A stretch of DNA of 64,000 bases from Streptomyces sindenensis. Lineage in GTDB: Bacteria; Actinomycetota; Actinomycetes; Streptomycetales; Streptomycetaceae. The position numbers were made by a program, and so were the translations under genes. The stretch is taken from NCBI RefSeq assembly GCF_014649035.1, contig NZ_BMSG01000012.1:62001-126000 (forward strand). The letters run 5' to 3'. Positions 16,595 to 25,109 of the stretch are shown here, piece after piece. The notes below the pieces were generated by a model. That model ran no database searches and was not told the DNA's origin. It was given only the letters and a program-made list of their open reading frames with translations. Within the stretch, counting starts at the first letter, position 1. Every line of letters starts with the position of its first letter.

Positions 16595-17431
16595 ATGCCC
16601 CAGCACACCTCCGGGTCTGACCGCGCGGCGAAACCACCGGTTGCGCGTGGCACTGTGCGCCCTCCCGCTCCCTCCTCCCTCGACGAATTGTGGCGTTCCT
16701 ACAAGACCACGGGCGACGAGCGGCTGCGGGAGCAGCTGATCCTGCACTACTCGCCGCTCGTGAAGTACGTCGCCGGCCGGGTGAGCGTGGGGCTGCCCTC
16801 CAACGTCGAGCAGGCCGACTTCGTCTCCTCCGGGGTCTTCGGACTGATCGACGCCATCGAGAAGTTCGACATCGAACGGGCCATCAAGTTCGAGACGTAC
16901 GCGATCACCCGGATCCGCGGCGCGATGATCGACGAACTCCGGGCCCTGGACTGGATCCCTCGGTCCGTCCGGCAGAAGGCGCGGAACGTCGAGCGCGCGT
17001 ACGCCACGCTGGAGGCGCAGTTCCGGCGTACGCCCTCGGAGGCCGAGGTCGCCTCGGAGATGGGCATCGCCCTGGAGGAACTGCACGCCGTTTTCAGCCA
17101 GTTGTCGCTGGCGAACGTGGTCGCCCTGGAGGAGCTGCTGCACGTCGGTGGCGAGGGCGGCGACCGGCTGAGCCTGATGGACACCCTGGAGGACACCGCC
17201 GCCGACAATCCGGTGGAGGTCGCCGAGGACCGCGAGCTGCGAAGACTGCTCGCGCGGGCCATCAACACCCTCCCCGACCGCGAGAAGACCGTGGTGACCC
17301 TCTACTACTACGAGGGCCTCACCCTCGCGGAGATCGGCAACGTCCTCGGGGTGACCGAGAGCCGGGTCAGCCAGATCCACACCAAGTCCGTGCTCCAGCT
17401 GCGGGCGAAGCTGGCCGACGCGGGCCGCTGA
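16595..17431 (+). CDS. whiG: RNA polymerase sigma factor WhiG
   Basis: 278 residues, a FliA-type sigma-28-family factor. WhiG starts the sporulation programme in Streptomyces aerial hyphae, directing whiH and whiI and being held by the anti-sigma factor RsiG with c-di-GMP. Region 2 is seen as HYSPLVKYVAGRVSVGLP and IKFETYAITRIRGAMIDELR, region 3 as RTPSEAEVASEMG, and region 4 as LYYYEGLTLAEIGNVLGVTE with RVSQIHTKSVLQLR. Length and position between dprA and rpsB match known whiG genes. Confidence 0.95.
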   Translation: MPQHTSGSDRAAKPPVARGTVRPPAPSSLDELWRSYKTTGDERLREQLILHYSPLVKYVAGRVSVGLPSNVEQADFVSSGVFGLIDAIEKFDIERAIKFETYAITRIRGAMIDELRALDWIPRSVRQKARNVERAYATLEAQFRRTPSEAEVASEMGIALEELHAVFSQLSLANVVALEELLHVGGEGGDRLSLMDTLEDTAADNPVEVAEDRELRRLLARAINTLPDREKTVVTLYYYEGLTLAEIGNVLGVTESRVSQIHTKSVLQLRAKLADAGR

Positions 17432-17511
17432 CCTCCCGCCGGTATCCCCTTCCCGGCCCTCTCCGGCCGTCCGATCGGTGGCTGTGCCCTTCCTCCACGC
17501 GGCCGCCGCCG

Positions 17512-17517
17512 TAGAGT
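17512..17517 (+). promoter_or_regulatory. -10 element for the TetR gene, probable leaderless start
   Basis: TAGAGT lies 6 bases before the GTG at 17524, so transcription would start at or next to the start codon. No clear -35 is visible. Confidence 0.4.
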
Positions 17518-17523
17518 GGATGC

Positions 17524-18105
17524 GTGCCCAGGATTCGAGCGGCCTCCGTGGCCGAGCACCGGACCATGCAGCGCGGCGCCCTCCTGGACGCCGCGCGCTC
17601 CCTGCTGTCCGAGGGCGGTACGGAAGCGCTGACCTTCCCCGCACTCGCCGAGCGCACGGGCCTCGCCCGGTCCTCCGTGTACGAGTACTTCCGCTCCCGC
17701 GCCGCCGTCGTCGAGGAGCTGTGCGCCGTCGACTTCCCCGTCTGGGCGGCCGAGGTCGAGAACGCCATGCAGCGCGCCGAGACGCCCGAGGCGAAGATCG
17801 AGGCGTATGTGCGCCGCCAGCTCGACCTCGTCGGCGACCGCCGCCACCGCGCGGTCGTCGCGATCTCCGCGAGCGAGCTGGACGCCGGCGCCCGGGAGAA
17901 GATCCGGGCCGCGCACGGCGGGCTGATCGCCATGATCGTCGAAGCGCTCGGCGACCTGGGCCACGCCCAGCCGAGGCTGGCCGCCATGCTCCTGCAGGGG
18001 TCGGTCGACGCCGCCGTACGACGGATCGAACTGGGCGTCGCCGAGGAGCCGGGTGTCATCGCGGACACCGCCGTCGCGATGGTCCTGCGCGGTGTGAGCG
18101 GCTGA
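17524..18105 (+). CDS. TetR-family transcriptional regulator
   Basis: 193 residues, GTG start. The N-terminal helix-turn-helix is typical: LLDAARSLLSEGGTEALTF, then LAERTGLARSSVYEYFRSR. The C-terminal ligand domain is helical with no recognisable ligand signature. It follows whiG by 92 bases and is conserved there in Streptomyces, but a role in development is not established as far as I know. Its 3' end overlaps the convergent M23 gene by 50 bases, so the two transcripts are antisense at their tails. Confidence 0.88.
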   Translation: MPRIRAASVAEHRTMQRGALLDAARSLLSEGGTEALTFPALAERTGLARSSVYEYFRSRAAVVEELCAVDFPVWAAEVENAMQRAETPEAKIEAYVRRQLDLVGDRRHRAVVAISASELDAGAREKIRAAHGGLIAMIVEALGDLGHAQPRLAAMLLQGSVDAAVRRIELGVAEEPGVIADTAVAMVLRGVSG

Positions 18106-18880
18106 CCCTGCCCCACCCCTCGCGGAACGCCTGTGCCGGTGCGCCCGGCTCCGGCACACCGAACACCGGCAGCAACCGCGAAGGTCCCCTCCGCAGCAGT
18201 GCGGGCGGCAGCAGCGAGAGCGGGTCCAGATAGGCGTCCCCGCGCCGCAGCCCCCAGTGCAGGCAGCCCGCCTCGCAGTGGAACGGCCCCGCCTCCAGCA
18301 CCCCGACCGGCTGTCCCGCGCGCACGTCCGCGCCCTCCTCGACCAGCGGCCGCACCGGCTCGTACGTGGTGCGCAGCGGCGGTGAACCGCTGCCGGCCAC
18401 CTCGATGGCCAGCACCCCGCGTCCCGCCACCCGCCCCGCGAACGACACCCGGCCGTCGGCGGCCGCCAGCACCCGGGCGCCCGGACCCGCCGCGAGGTCC
18501 ACGCCGCGGTGCCCGGGCCCGTACGGACCGGCGGGCGGCTCCCACCCCCGCAACAGCGCCGGCCTCCCCGCCAGCGGCCAGCTCCGGATCCCGCCGCCCG
18601 TGTCCCCGCCGGCATCCGGGCCGAGGAGAGACGCCGACGCCCCGGCCGGCACGGCAGCCGGGTCCGGCACGGGCACTCCTGCCGGTCCCGCCGGACCGGG
18701 CGGAAGCAGCACGTACAGCAGGAGCCCCAGGAGCCCCAGGGGCAGGAGCGGCAGCAGGGGACGACGGGCGGGGGAGCGGCGTGGGCCGGGCTGGTGGCGC
18801 ATGCCCGCCACGATGTCCCGGAGGCCGGGGTTCCGGGGATCATGGGCCGTTCCTGTGGACTGCTCGCCCGTTGTGGACAT
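18056..18880 (-). CDS. Membrane-anchored M23 (LytM-like) peptidase family protein
   Basis: 274 residues from the ATG complementary to 18878-18880. A short cytoplasmic part and one hydrophobic segment at about 41-60 (Leu/Pro-rich) anchor a Pro/Gly-rich linker and an extracytoplasmic LytM domain at about 97-230. Zinc ligands His124 and Asp128 (GHRGVDLA) and His208 are present. The usual HxH motif reads CLHWGL, so the first His, catalytic in LytM, is Cys206. The protein may be a non-cutting regulator of cell-wall hydrolases or use altered chemistry. A GTG three codons upstream and an ATG at 18802 are alternative starts. The gene converges with the TetR gene. Confidence 0.8.
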   Translation of the reverse strand: MSTTGEQSTGTAHDPRNPGLRDIVAGMRHQPGPRRSPARRPLLPLLPLGLLGLLLYVLLPPGPAGPAGVPVPDPAAVPAGASASLLGPDAGGDTGGGIRSWPLAGRPALLRGWEPPAGPYGPGHRGVDLAAGPGARVLAAADGRVSFAGRVAGRGVLAIEVAGSGSPPLRTTYEPVRPLVEEGADVRAGQPVGVLEAGPFHCEAGCLHWGLRRGDAYLDPLSLLPPALLRRGPSRLLPVFGVPEPGAPAQAFREGWGRVSRSHRAGPSRRRCPR

Positions 18881-18884
18881 CCCC

Positions 18885-19074
18885 GTCACCCGGCCGTGGC
18901 ACTGCGGTCACGTGGCCATGGACGTTGCCGTGGCACTAGCGTCACGCGGTCATGGATGTTGCCGTCCACTGCCGTAACCCGGCCATGGACGTTGCCGTGG
19001 CATTGCCGTCACCCGGCCATGGACGTTGCCGTGGCACTGCGGTCACCCGGCCATGGACGTTGCCGTCACCCGGC
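18885..19074. repeat. 34-bp tandem repeat array upstream of rpsB
   Basis: Direct repeats of a unit beginning GTCACCCGGCCATGGACG and ending GTGGCACTGCG. Copies: partial 18885-18906 (22 bp, internally deleted), 18907-18940 (34), 18941-18973 (33), 18974-19007 (34), 19008-19041 (34), partial 19042-19064 (23) and a remnant 19065-19074. Each longer unit contains CATGGA and GTTGCCGT. There are no spacers, so it is not a CRISPR array. The unit length is not a multiple of three, so any encoded peptide changes frame each copy; coding is unlikely. It fills the gap between the M23 gene start and the rpsB upstream region. Confidence 0.9.
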
Positions 19075-19137
19075 ACTCAGCCGGTCCCGTACACTTCTTA
19101 CGGCGATCCGGGTCACCGGGTCGACTTCGCACGCCCC

Positions 19138-19164
19138 GCCACCTTCCTCATTCTCGAAGGTGGC
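19138..19164 (+). promoter_or_regulatory. Hairpin in the rpsB upstream region
   Basis: An 8-bp perfect inverted repeat GCCACCTT / AAGGTGGC (19138-19145 with 19157-19164), loop 11 bases, about 97 bases before the rpsB ATG. TACACT at 19090-19095 is a possible -10 just upstream, which would place the hairpin in the mRNA leader. It could be an autoregulatory or stabilising element; this is inference. Confidence 0.35.
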
Positions 19165-19260
19165 CGCGCTCCTCGGTCCCTCGTGGCACGGCGCGTCGGG
19201 GCGTCAGGCGCGAACGCAAACCTGCGGTCGCGATAACCGAGTACCTCAAGGAGTACGGCC

Positions 19261-20169
19261 ATGGCCGTCGTCACGATGCGGGAGCTGCTGGAAAGCGGCG
19301 TCCACTTCGGTCACCAGACCCGTCGCTGGAACCCGAAGATGAAGCGCTTCATCTTCACCGAGCGCAACGGCATCTACATCATCGACCTGCTCCAGTCGCT
19401 GTCGTACATCGACCGCGCCTACGAGTTCGTCAAGGAGACCGTCGCCCACGGCGGCTCCATCATGTTCGTGGGTACGAAGAAGCAGGCCCAGGAGGCCATC
19501 GCCGAGCAGGCGACGCGCGTCGGCATGCCGTACGTCAACCAGCGTTGGCTCGGTGGCATGCTCACCAACTTCTCCACCGTCTACAAGCGCCTCCAGCGCC
19601 TGAAGGAGCTGGAGCTCATCGACTTCGAGGACGTGGCCGCCTCCGGCCTCACCAAGAAGGAGCTCCTGGTCCTCTCGCGCGAGAAGGCCAAGCTGGAGAA
19701 GACCCTCGGTGGTATCCGCGAGATGCAGAAGGTGCCCAGCGCCGTCTGGATCGTCGACACCAAGAAGGAGCACATCGCCGTCGGTGAGGCGCGCAAGCTC
19801 CACATCCCGGTCGTCGCGATCCTCGACACCAACTGCGACCCCGACGAGGTCGACTACAAGATTCCGGGCAACGACGACGCGATCCGCTCCGTCACCCTGC
19901 TCACCCGCGTGATCGCCGACGCCGTCGCCGAGGGCCTCATCGCCCGCTCCGGTGCCGCCACCGGTGACTCGAAGCCGGGCGAGAAGGCCGCCGGCGAGCC
20001 GCTGGCCGAGTGGGAGCGCGACCTGCTCGAGGGCGACAAGAAGGACGAGACCGCGGCTGCCGCCGAGGTCCAGTCCTCCGCCGAGACCGAGAAGGTCGCC
20101 GACGCCGAGAAGCCGGCCGAGGCCGTCGCCGAGGCCGAGGCTCCGGCCGCGGATGCCGAGCAGGCCTGA
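19261..20169 (+). CDS. rpsB: 30S ribosomal protein S2
   Basis: 302 residues. The S2 core is complete (LLESGVHFGHQTRRWNPKM, RWLGGMLTNFSTV, VAILDTNCDPDEVDYKIPGN). The last 60 residues are an acidic Ala/Glu-rich extension typical of actinomycete S2. AAGGAG lies before the ATG. It heads the conserved rpsB-tsf pair; a hairpin separates the two. Confidence 0.97.
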   Translation: MAVVTMRELLESGVHFGHQTRRWNPKMKRFIFTERNGIYIIDLLQSLSYIDRAYEFVKETVAHGGSIMFVGTKKQAQEAIAEQATRVGMPYVNQRWLGGMLTNFSTVYKRLQRLKELELIDFEDVAASGLTKKELLVLSREKAKLEKTLGGIREMQKVPSAVWIVDTKKEHIAVGEARKLHIPVVAILDTNCDPDEVDYKIPGNDDAIRSVTLLTRVIADAVAEGLIARSGAATGDSKPGEKAAGEPLAEWERDLLEGDKKDETAAAAEVQSSAETEKVADAEKPAEAVAEAEAPAADAEQA

Positions 20170-20187
20170 CACCCGTCACGGCTGCTG

Positions 20188-20225
20188 ACGGCGGGGGCCG
20201 ACGCCACGAGCGTCGCCCCCGCCGT
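20188..20225 (+). terminator. Intercistronic hairpin between rpsB and tsf
   Basis: A 16-bp stem with one bulged C (20188-20204 with 20210-20225) and a short loop. No T-tract follows, so it is more likely a partial terminator or mRNA processing and stability element lowering tsf relative to rpsB. Confidence 0.55.
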
Positions 20226-20268
20226 TCACCCGTAGATCTTTCAGACTTCGAGAGAGACATACAGACTC

Positions 20269-21105
20269 ATGGCGAACTACACCGCCGCTGACGTCAAGAA
20301 GCTCCGCGAGCTCACCGGCGCCGGCATGATGGACTGCAAGAAGGCGCTCGACGAGGCCGACGGCAACGTCGACAAGGCCGTCGAGGCGCTCCGTATCAAG
20401 GGCCAGAAGGGCGTCGCCAAGCGCGAGGGCCGTTCCGCCGAGAACGGTGCCGTCGTCTCCCTCGTCTCCGAGGACCAGACGTCCGGCGTCATCCTCGAGC
20501 TGAAGTGCGAGACGGACTTCGTCGCCAAGGGCGAGAAGTTCCAGGACGTCGCCAACACGCTCGCCGCGCACGTCGCCGCGACCTCCCCGGCCGACATCGA
20601 CGCGCTGCTCGCCTCCGAGATCGAGGCCGGCAAGACCGTCCAGGCGTACGTCGACGAGGCCAACGCCAACCTCGGCGAGAAGATCGTCCTGGACCGCTTC
20701 GCGCAGTTCACCGGCGCGTTCGTCTCCGTGTACATGCACCGCACCATGCCCGACCTGCCCCCGCAGATCGGTGTTCTGGTCGAGCTCGACAAGGCCGACG
20801 CCGACCTGGCCAAGGGCATCGCGCAGCACATCGCCGCCTTCGCCCCGAAGTACCTGTCCCGCGAGGACGTCCCGGCCGAGGTCGTCGAGGCCGAGCGCCG
20901 CGTCGCCGAGGAGACCACCCGCGCCGAGGGCAAGCCCGAGGCCGCCCTCCCGAAGATCGTCGAGGGTCGGGTCAACGGCTTCTTCAAGGAGGCCACCCTC
21001 CTGGGCCAGCCGTACGCGCTGGACGCCAAGAAGTCCGTCCAGAAGGTCCTGGACGAGGCCGGTGTCACCCTGAAGCGCTTCTCGCGCATCAAGGTCGGCA
21101 TCTGA
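20269..21105 (+). CDS. tsf: Translation elongation factor Ts
   Basis: 278 residues. It is the nucleotide exchange factor for EF-Tu. The N-terminal UBA-like segment ADVKKLRELTGAGMMDCKKA and the TDFVAKGEKF motif that reaches into EF-Tu are intact. Length matches other actinomycete EF-Ts proteins, which have a shorter C-terminal region than E. coli. It is followed by a hairpin before pyrH. Confidence 0.97.
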   Translation: MANYTAADVKKLRELTGAGMMDCKKALDEADGNVDKAVEALRIKGQKGVAKREGRSAENGAVVSLVSEDQTSGVILELKCETDFVAKGEKFQDVANTLAAHVAATSPADIDALLASEIEAGKTVQAYVDEANANLGEKIVLDRFAQFTGAFVSVYMHRTMPDLPPQIGVLVELDKADADLAKGIAQHIAAFAPKYLSREDVPAEVVEAERRVAEETTRAEGKPEAALPKIVEGRVNGFFKEATLLGQPYALDAKKSVQKVLDEAGVTLKRFSRIKVGI

Positions 21106-21193
21106 GTCCGTCCGGGCGAACAGCGTCGGACCCGATAGGGTCTGACGCAGTCGACGGCCGCACGCACGCCGGACGACCGCAGATCTGACGAGG

Positions 21194-21238
21194 AGGCCAT
21201 TGCCGCTGTAGGGACACCAGACCCACCGGCAATGGCCT
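21194..21238 (+). terminator. Inverted repeat between tsf and pyrH
   Basis: A 12-bp perfect stem AGGCCATTGCCG / CGGCAATGGCCT (21194-21205 with 21227-21238) with a 21-base loop, followed by a T-containing stretch (TCTTCGT). Probably the tsf terminator. Confidence 0.6.
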
Positions 21239-21266
21239 TCTTCGTATGTGCACGAGGAGAATTTCC

Positions 21267-22043
21267 ATGGACAAGGGCGCGGACGCCATTCCGGCCGACG
21301 ACAAGCGCGACGACGACAAGGGGTCCGGGCGCTTCATGCTGAAGCTCTCCGGTGAGGCATTCGCCGGCGGCGGCGGTCTCGGCGTCGACCCCGACGTCGT
21401 GCACACCATCGCCCGCGAGATCGCCGCCGTCGTCCGCGACGGCGCCCAGATCGCGGTGGTCATCGGAGGAGGCAACTTCTTCCGTGGTGCCGAGCTCCAG
21501 CAGCGCGGCATGGACCGGGCCCGGTCCGACTACATGGGCATGCTCGGCACCGTCATGAACTGCCTGGCGCTCCAGGACTTCCTGGAGAAGGAGGGCATCG
21601 ACTCGCGCGTCCAGACCGCCATCACCATGGGCCAGGTCGCCGAGCCGTACATCCCGCTCCGTGCCGTACGGCACCTGGAGAAGGGGCGCGTGGTGATCTT
21701 CGGCGCCGGTATGGGCATGCCGTACTTCTCCACCGACACCACCGCCGCGCAGCGCGCCCTGGAGATCGACGCCGAGGCGCTGCTCATGGGGAAGAACGGT
21801 GTGGACGGGGTCTACGACTCCGACCCGAAGACCAACCCCGGCGCGGTGAAGTTCGACGCACTGGAGTACGGCGAGGTGATCGCCCGCGACCTGAAGGTCG
21901 CCGATGCCACCGCCATCACGCTCTGCCGCGACAACCAGCTGCCGATCCTCGTCTTCGAGCTGACCGCCCTGGGCAATATCGCCCGCGCGGTCAGGGGTGA
22001 GAAGATCGGCACGCTCGTGAGCGACGAGAGCACCCGGGCCTGA
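21267..22043 (+). CDS. pyrH: UMP kinase
   Basis: 258 residues from ATG 21267 with GAGGAG upstream; the frame is open to 21246 but that ATG lacks a site. It phosphorylates UMP to UDP and belongs to the amino-acid-kinase fold. Landmarks are LKLSGEAFAGGGG, VVIGGGNFFRG, GTGNPYFSTD-like GAGMGMPYFSTDT, and AEALLMGKNGVDGVYDSDP. The N-terminus carries an acidic 20-residue extension. Confidence 0.96.
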   Translation: MDKGADAIPADDKRDDDKGSGRFMLKLSGEAFAGGGGLGVDPDVVHTIAREIAAVVRDGAQIAVVIGGGNFFRGAELQQRGMDRARSDYMGMLGTVMNCLALQDFLEKEGIDSRVQTAITMGQVAEPYIPLRAVRHLEKGRVVIFGAGMGMPYFSTDTTAAQRALEIDAEALLMGKNGVDGVYDSDPKTNPGAVKFDALEYGEVIARDLKVADATAITLCRDNQLPILVFELTALGNIARAVRGEKIGTLVSDESTRA

Positions 22044-22164
22044 CGGCCCCCAGGATGGACAACGGCCTGCCGGTCGGACACCGTGCAGGTGAGGACGCGA
22101 CGCAGGACCCGCAGGGCGCGGCGATGACGACGCCGGGCCCGCCCAAGACACGCAGGAGCACGTG

Positions 22165-22722
22165 GTGATCGAAGAAATCCTCCTCGAGGCCGAGGAGAAG
22201 ATGGAGAAGGCCGTTGTCGTCGCGAAAGAGGACTTCGCCGCGATCCGTACCGGCCGCGCGCACCCGGCGATGTTCAACAAGATCGTCGCCGACTACTACG
22301 GCGCGCTGACCCCGATCAACCAGCTGGCCTCGTTCTCGGTTCCCGAGCCGCGGATGGCCGTTGTGACGCCGTTCGACAAGACCGCGCTGCGCAACATCGA
22401 GCAGGCGATCCGCGACTCCGACCTCGGCGTCAACCCGAGCAACGACGGCAATATCATCCGGGTGACCTTCCCCGAGCTCACCCAGGACCGCCGCAAGGAG
22501 TACATCAAGGTCGCCAAGACCAAGGCCGAGGACTCCAAGATCTCGATCCGCTCCATCCGCCGCAAGGCCAAGGAGAACCTCGACAAGCTCGTCAAGGACA
22601 AGGAGTCCGGCGAGGACGAGGTGCGCCGCGCCGAGAAGGAGCTCGACGACACCACCGCGAAGTACGTCGCGCAGGTGGACGAGCTGCTCAAGCACAAGGA
22701 AGCCGAGCTGCTCGAAGTCTGA
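22165..22722 (+). CDS. frr: Ribosome recycling factor
   Basis: 185 residues starting MIEEILLEAEEKMEKAV at GTG 22165; AGGAG lies 6 bases upstream, whereas the neighbouring GTG at 22162 would be only 3 away. With EF-G it splits the post-termination ribosome. The family core AAIRTGRAHPAMFNKI and the C-terminal helix with RRAEKELDDTTAKYV are complete. The stop overlaps the cdsA ATG (TGATG). Confidence 0.96.
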   Translation: MIEEILLEAEEKMEKAVVVAKEDFAAIRTGRAHPAMFNKIVADYYGALTPINQLASFSVPEPRMAVVTPFDKTALRNIEQAIRDSDLGVNPSNDGNIIRVTFPELTQDRRKEYIKVAKTKAEDSKISIRSIRRKAKENLDKLVKDKESGEDEVRRAEKELDDTTAKYVAQVDELLKHKEAELLEV

Positions 22723-23819
22723 TGAACGACTCTTCCTGGGGCGCCCCGCAAGGAGCCGGATACTGGGGCACGCCCGAGATGAGGGCTGCCCCGGCGGGTC
22801 CTGCCCACGATGTGCACGGCGCCCAGCAGACTCGGCCCATGCGCATCGTGCCGGACGTTCCCGACGCAGGTAGAGACGCAGACAGAGAGCCGCAGAGCCG
22901 CGACGAACGGGACGGGGACGCCGCTCGCATCAGCGGCCCCCTGTTCCGTGACGAGATGCCGCAGGAGCCCATGTCCACCCCGCCGCCGTCCCCGCCGCGC
23001 AAGAAGCGCGCGGGGCGCGATCTGCGCGCCGCCATAGGGGTCGGCGTGGGCCTCGGCGCCGTCATCGGCGTCTCGCTGTTCATCGTGAAGGCCGTCTTCA
23101 TCGGCGTCATAGTGATCGCCGTCGTCGTCGGCCTCTGGGAGCTCACCTCGCGTCTCCAGGAGCGCAAGGGCATCAAGGCGCCCCTGATCCCGCTGGCCGT
23201 CGGCGGAGCCGCGATGGTCGTCGCCGGGTACGCCCGGGGCCCCGAGGGCGCCTGGGTCGCCATGGCCCTGACCGCCCTCGCGGTGCTGGTCTGGCGGATG
23301 ACCGAGCCACCGGAGGGGTATCTCAAGGACGTCACGGCCGGGGTCTTCGCGGCGTTCTACGTCCCGTTCCTGGCCACCTTCGTCGCCCTGCTGCTGACGG
23401 CGGACGACGGGTCGTGGCGGGTGCTGACCTTCCTCGTCCTCACGGTGGTCAGCGACACCGGGGCGTACGCGGTCGGCTGGCGCTTCGGCAAGCACAAGCT
23501 CGCCCCGCGCATCAGCCCCGGCAAGACCCGCGAGGGCCTGCTCGGGGCGGTCGGCTTCGCCATGGTGGCCGGCGCGCTCTGCATGGAGTTCCTGATCGAC
23601 GGCGGCGCCTGGTGGCAGGGCCTGCTGCTCGGCCTGGCGGTCGCGGCCAGCGCCACCCTGGGCGACCTGGGCGAGTCGATGATCAAGCGGGACCTCGGGA
23701 TCAAGGACATGGGCACCCTGCTCCCCGGCCACGGCGGCATCATGGACCGGCTGGACTCGCTCCTGCCGACCGCGCCGGTGGTGTGGCTCCTGCTGGTGCT
23801 GTTCGTCGGCTCCGGCTGA
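22722..23819 (+). CDS. cdsA: Phosphatidate cytidylyltransferase
   Basis: 365 residues. It makes CDP-diacylglycerol from phosphatidate and CTP in the membrane, the branch point of phospholipid synthesis. About 95 N-terminal residues are hydrophilic, Pro/Arg/Asp-rich and probably disordered; at least seven hydrophobic segments follow. The signature SMIKRDLGIKDMGTLLPGHG near the C-terminus is exact for the family, and GHGGIMDRLDS follows. Coupled to frr by a one-base overlap. Confidence 0.95.
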   Translation: MNDSSWGAPQGAGYWGTPEMRAAPAGPAHDVHGAQQTRPMRIVPDVPDAGRDADREPQSRDERDGDAARISGPLFRDEMPQEPMSTPPPSPPRKKRAGRDLRAAIGVGVGLGAVIGVSLFIVKAVFIGVIVIAVVVGLWELTSRLQERKGIKAPLIPLAVGGAAMVVAGYARGPEGAWVAMALTALAVLVWRMTEPPEGYLKDVTAGVFAAFYVPFLATFVALLLTADDGSWRVLTFLVLTVVSDTGAYAVGWRFGKHKLAPRISPGKTREGLLGAVGFAMVAGALCMEFLIDGGAWWQGLLLGLAVAASATLGDLGESMIKRDLGIKDMGTLLPGHGGIMDRLDSLLPTAPVVWLLLVLFVGSG

Positions 23820-23865
23820 CCGCCCCAGCACCCCGGGACCCCCGTCCCACCTGCACGTTCCCCGA

Positions 23866-23902
23866 GTGAGGGTCCGTCGTCCACAGGGCGGCGGGCCCTC
23901 AC
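23866..23902 (+). terminator. Possible terminator between cdsA and rlmN
   Basis: A 10-bp stem with one G-T pair (23866-23875 with 23893-23902) and a 17-base loop, 46 bases after the cdsA stop and 27 bases before rlmN. No T-tract. Confidence 0.4.
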
Positions 23903-23929
23903 CCGTATGTCTGCGACACTGGATGAACC

Positions 23930-25036
23930 ATGCCTAAGCCCGGAGAACTCACTTTCGTCGCGCCCCGCGGAGCCAAGAAGCCGCCGCGGCACCTCGCCGA
24001 CCTCACGCCCGCCGAGCGCAAGGAAGCGGTCGCCGCGACCGGCGAGAAGCCGTTCCGCGCCCAGCAGCTCTCGCAGCACTACTTCGCGCGGTACGCGCAC
24101 GACCCGGCCGAGTGGACCAACATCCCGGCCGCGTCGCGGGAGAAGCTCGCCGAGGCGCTGTTCCCCGAGCTGATGTCCGTGATCCGGCACATCAGCTGCG
24201 ACGACGACACCACCCGCAAGACCCTGTGGAAGCTGCACGACGGGACGCTCGTCGAGTCCGTCCTGATGCGCTATCCGGACCGCGTCACGATGTGCATCTC
24301 CTCGCAGGCCGGCTGCGGAATGAACTGCCCCTTCTGCGCCACCGGGCAGGCCGGCCTCGACCGCAATCTGTCGACCGCCGAGATCGTGCACCAGATCGTC
24401 GACGGCATGCGCGCCCTGCGCGACGGCGAGGTGCCCGGCGGTCCCGCCCGGCTCTCCAACATCGTCTTCATGGGCATGGGTGAGCCGCTCGCCAACTACA
24501 AGCGGGTCGTCGGCGCCATCCGCCGGCTCACCGACCCCGAGCCGGACGGCCTCGGTCTCTCGCAGCGCGGGATCACCGTCTCCACCGTGGGCCTCGTCCC
24601 GGCCATGCTGCGCTTCGCCGACGAGGGCTTCAAGTGCCGCCTCGCCGTCTCGCTGCACGCCCCGGACGACGAGCTGCGCGACACCCTGGTCCCCGTCAAC
24701 ACCCGGTGGAAGGTCCGCGAGGTCCTGGACGCCGCGTGGGAGTACGCGGAGAAGTCCGGCCGCCGGATCTCCATCGAGTACGCCCTGATCCGGGACATCA
24801 ACGACCAGGCCTGGCGCGGCGACCTGCTCGGCCGGCTGCTCAAGGGCAAGCGGGTGCACGTCAACCTGATCCCGCTGAACCCCACGCCCGGCTCCAAGTG
24901 GACCGCCTCGCGCCCCGAGGACGAGAAGGCGTTCGTCGAGGCCATCGCGGCCCACGGCGTGCCCGTCACCGTCCGGGACACCCGCGGTCAGGAGATCGAC
25001 GGGGCCTGCGGTCAGCTGGCGGCCTCCGAGCGATAG
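23930..25036 (+). CDS. rlmN: Dual-specificity 23S rRNA/tRNA adenine-C2 methyltransferase RlmN
   Basis: 368 residues. A radical-SAM enzyme that methylates A2503 of 23S rRNA and A37 of some tRNAs. The iron-sulphur CxxxCxxC motif is Cys129, Cys133, Cys136 in GCGMNCPFCATGQ. The second catalytic cysteine near the C-terminus is Cys360 in DGACGQL. GMGEPLANY and the N-terminal HhH-like RNA-binding region (FRAQQLSQHYFARY) also fit. The frame and ATG agree with the family N-terminus. Confidence 0.96.
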   Translation: MPKPGELTFVAPRGAKKPPRHLADLTPAERKEAVAATGEKPFRAQQLSQHYFARYAHDPAEWTNIPAASREKLAEALFPELMSVIRHISCDDDTTRKTLWKLHDGTLVESVLMRYPDRVTMCISSQAGCGMNCPFCATGQAGLDRNLSTAEIVHQIVDGMRALRDGEVPGGPARLSNIVFMGMGEPLANYKRVVGAIRRLTDPEPDGLGLSQRGITVSTVGLVPAMLRFADEGFKCRLAVSLHAPDDELRDTLVPVNTRWKVREVLDAAWEYAEKSGRRISIEYALIRDINDQAWRGDLLGRLLKGKRVHVNLIPLNPTPGSKWTASRPEDEKAFVEAIAAHGVPVTVRDTRGQEIDGACGQLAASER

Positions 25037-25109
25037 GGCCGCGTAGGAGGTTCCCGGGCGGGCGGCCGAAAACCGCCGGTGTAGCCTGGGCCCGAAATCA
25101 ACTTCATAT

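Noticed and set aside
18885..19074. Possible CRISPR array
   Set aside because: The units are contiguous without spacers and no cas genes are present.
18952..19236. Small open frame through the tandem repeat (MDVAVHCRNPAMDVAVAL...)
   Set aside because: The 34-bp unit shifts frame at each copy and there is no ribosome-binding site; the apparent peptide repeats follow from the DNA repeats.
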